Position numbers and translations under genes: made by a program. The notes beneath the pieces were generated by a model. It was given only the letters and a program-made list of their open reading frames with translations. It did not search any database and was not told the DNA's origin. A stretch of 64,000 bases of DNA. Origin: Tetraselmis striata (Eukaryota > Chlorophyta > Chlorodendrophyceae > Chlorodendrales > Chlorodendraceae). Numbering within the stretch: the stretch's first letter is position 1; each line of letters opens with the position of its first letter. The stretch is from positions 95,594 through 159,593 of the forward strand of contig VCJN01003061.1 in the NCBI GenBank assembly GCA_006384855.1. The letters run 5' to 3'. Below are positions 62,640-64,000 of this stretch, one piece after another.

Positions 62640-64000
62640 ACTCGGCAAGACACGCCAGTAAGTCCCCTGGCAAAGAACGTGAAGTTGGCAACCGAGAGCC
62701 ACGAGGGCTCGGAAGTCGTGTTGGTACTCTATATTGGGAACAGACACAATCAACTCGGCATGTTCGACGAAGTTGTAAGCTACATTAGCAGGCAGAGGAA
62801 CTCGCAAAGGGCGGCTTCCAGACCTCGCAGCCGCAGCATCGGCCCACGCCTAGCTTGCAGTAGGGTGGAGGCTGTCCTTTGGCGATTGGGTCCGAGATTG
62901 TGGCAGGCTCGAAGAACGTGTTGATTGGCGGGACAGGTAAGGGTTGCGGCCCGAGGTTAGCTCCAATGTGCCCTCGCTCTGTGCCCTCGCTCACCAATCC
63001 AATGCAACGTAACCGGACGCGCAGTAGCACAGTGGTCGGCCTCCACCAAGCGGGCTGATGTTCTCGGATGGAGTCGTGGCAGAACTCTCTCTACCGCGAA
63101 CGTGAGGACAGTCCCTTTGCCGGCGTAGCTCCTTGAGTGTATGGGCGGCGAGCGAGGGAGCCTGGAGAGCAGGATCCGAGCACGTTCCGTTTGTCCTACT
63201 TCCGTACGGAGCCGAAAGCATCATGCAGTCGTGATGGATCGCAGTGAAGAAGCCCAAGGGGCGACAGCTTCGGGCTCGTCAATTACGTAAGTGCGTCGTT
63301 TTACCGACAGAGTACCAGGAGGACGACTAATGTTTGCGCCAAAGTACTCGGCAGCAGCGGTTAGGTTCCCGGCGGTTGGCCGGTAGTTGCTGGACGGGTT
63401 TGCGGGGCTAGGTTCAGGTAAGAGGGCCGCCCCGCGCGTCTCTCGCGCTCGTAGCGCATTTCACGCGTTGCGTTGGAAGCTTGCTCGTTGCGAAGCGGTT
63501 GTAACACGCAGTGTGACAACCGACGGACGCCGTGATGAAATGGTACCGGGTGCGGTTGGTTGAGCCGCCATGTGCAGGTGTGCGGATGGTTGAGCCGCAC
63601 TCGGCTGTAGCTGTAGGAAGCGCCGCACCGAGGAAGGTCTAAATGAAGTCTGTAAGGTGGGGGGGGGGGGTCAGGGCGCTCATCCCGTCGTTGAGCTGAA
63701 AGGGTGCGCTTTGCGGCGGTCACCGAAAGGTGGCGTCGCAAAGCTCCATCAGCTCCGACGAAAGGCGCCCCACACCGTCACTCGTGCTCACCTTCGCGGC
63801 CACGTCTGCGTCCACCACCACGTCCTCGTCCACGCCCGCGCCCTGAAGCTGCCGCCGCTACCCGAGCAGTAGCGGTTGCTTTGGCGCTGCTGGCCACTGT
63901 CGCCTCGAGGACGCGACGCTCGTAGTCCCTCATGAGGTCCCCAAAAATCGCAGAACCCAGATGCTCACAAGCAGGCTCAGAAGTGTTGGCATGCTCAGAA
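62640..64000. other. No intact gene seen
   Basis: Minus-strand frames at 62785-63257 and 63361-63741 may be decayed upstream parts of the YR element, but I cannot name motifs. A short G run lies at about 63658-63670. Confidence 0.35.

Overview
The window is nuclear DNA of a photosynthetic eukaryote, most likely a green alga; the species cannot be named. The evidence is: many short GT-AG introns (with some likely GC-AG), genes for a thylakoid-lumen D1-processing protease and a theta-type (LCIB-like) carbonic anhydrase with plastid and lumen leaders, long homopolymer G/C tracts, and mobile elements of Ty3/gypsy, tyrosine-recombinase (YR), LINE-like and piggyBac-like type. No operons, CRISPR arrays, rRNA or tRNA genes were recognised.

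Layout. 1-6.76 kb: 3' part of a Ty3/gypsy retrotransposon whose pol reading carries a DNMT3-like cytosine methyltransferase ahead of the reverse transcriptase, and a PHD finger plus a second Rossmann methyltransferase-like domain behind the integrase; it ends in a G-run polypurine tract and a probable LTR. 6.8-12 kb: relics (piggyBac-like Cys-rich tail, YR remnant) and gene-poor DNA. 12-17.6 kb: host genes: an unrecognised basic protein (minus), RNA polymerase III subunit RPC6/POLR3F (plus, six exons), and an SFI1-like centrin-repeat protein (minus) whose stop codon lies 32 bases from that of RPC6. 17.6-27.1 kb: a decayed 6.06-kb gypsy element with 361/365-bp LTRs and a 5-bp target duplication, inserted in an older ORF. 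27.3-29.4 kb: theta-carbonic anhydrase. 30.9-37 kb: an M14-carboxypeptidase-like membrane protein (minus) that has lost its metal-binding and catalytic residues. 38.2-44.1 kb: a YR-type composite with split direct repeats A1-B1A2-B2, holding a gag gene, DIRS-like RT relics and an ORF with RT and possible endonuclease domains. 44.5 kb: a TA-flanked MITE. 45-47.6 kb: CtpA. 48-50.3 kb: a mannitol-1-phosphate-dehydrogenase-like enzyme (minus). 51.3-52.8 kb: piggyBac-like transposase without its catalytic core. 54-59 kb: multi-exon family-2 glycosyltransferase (minus) with satellite-like repeats in its introns. 59-64 kb: gene-poor, with a YR relic at 62 kb.

The host genes form no evident pathway cluster, although three or four probably act in the plastid (CtpA, theta-CA, the mannitol-type dehydrogenase). 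The most unusual content is the chromatin-modifying gypsy element, the YR element with diagnostic circle-junction repeats, and the pseudoenzyme carboxypeptidase receptor.
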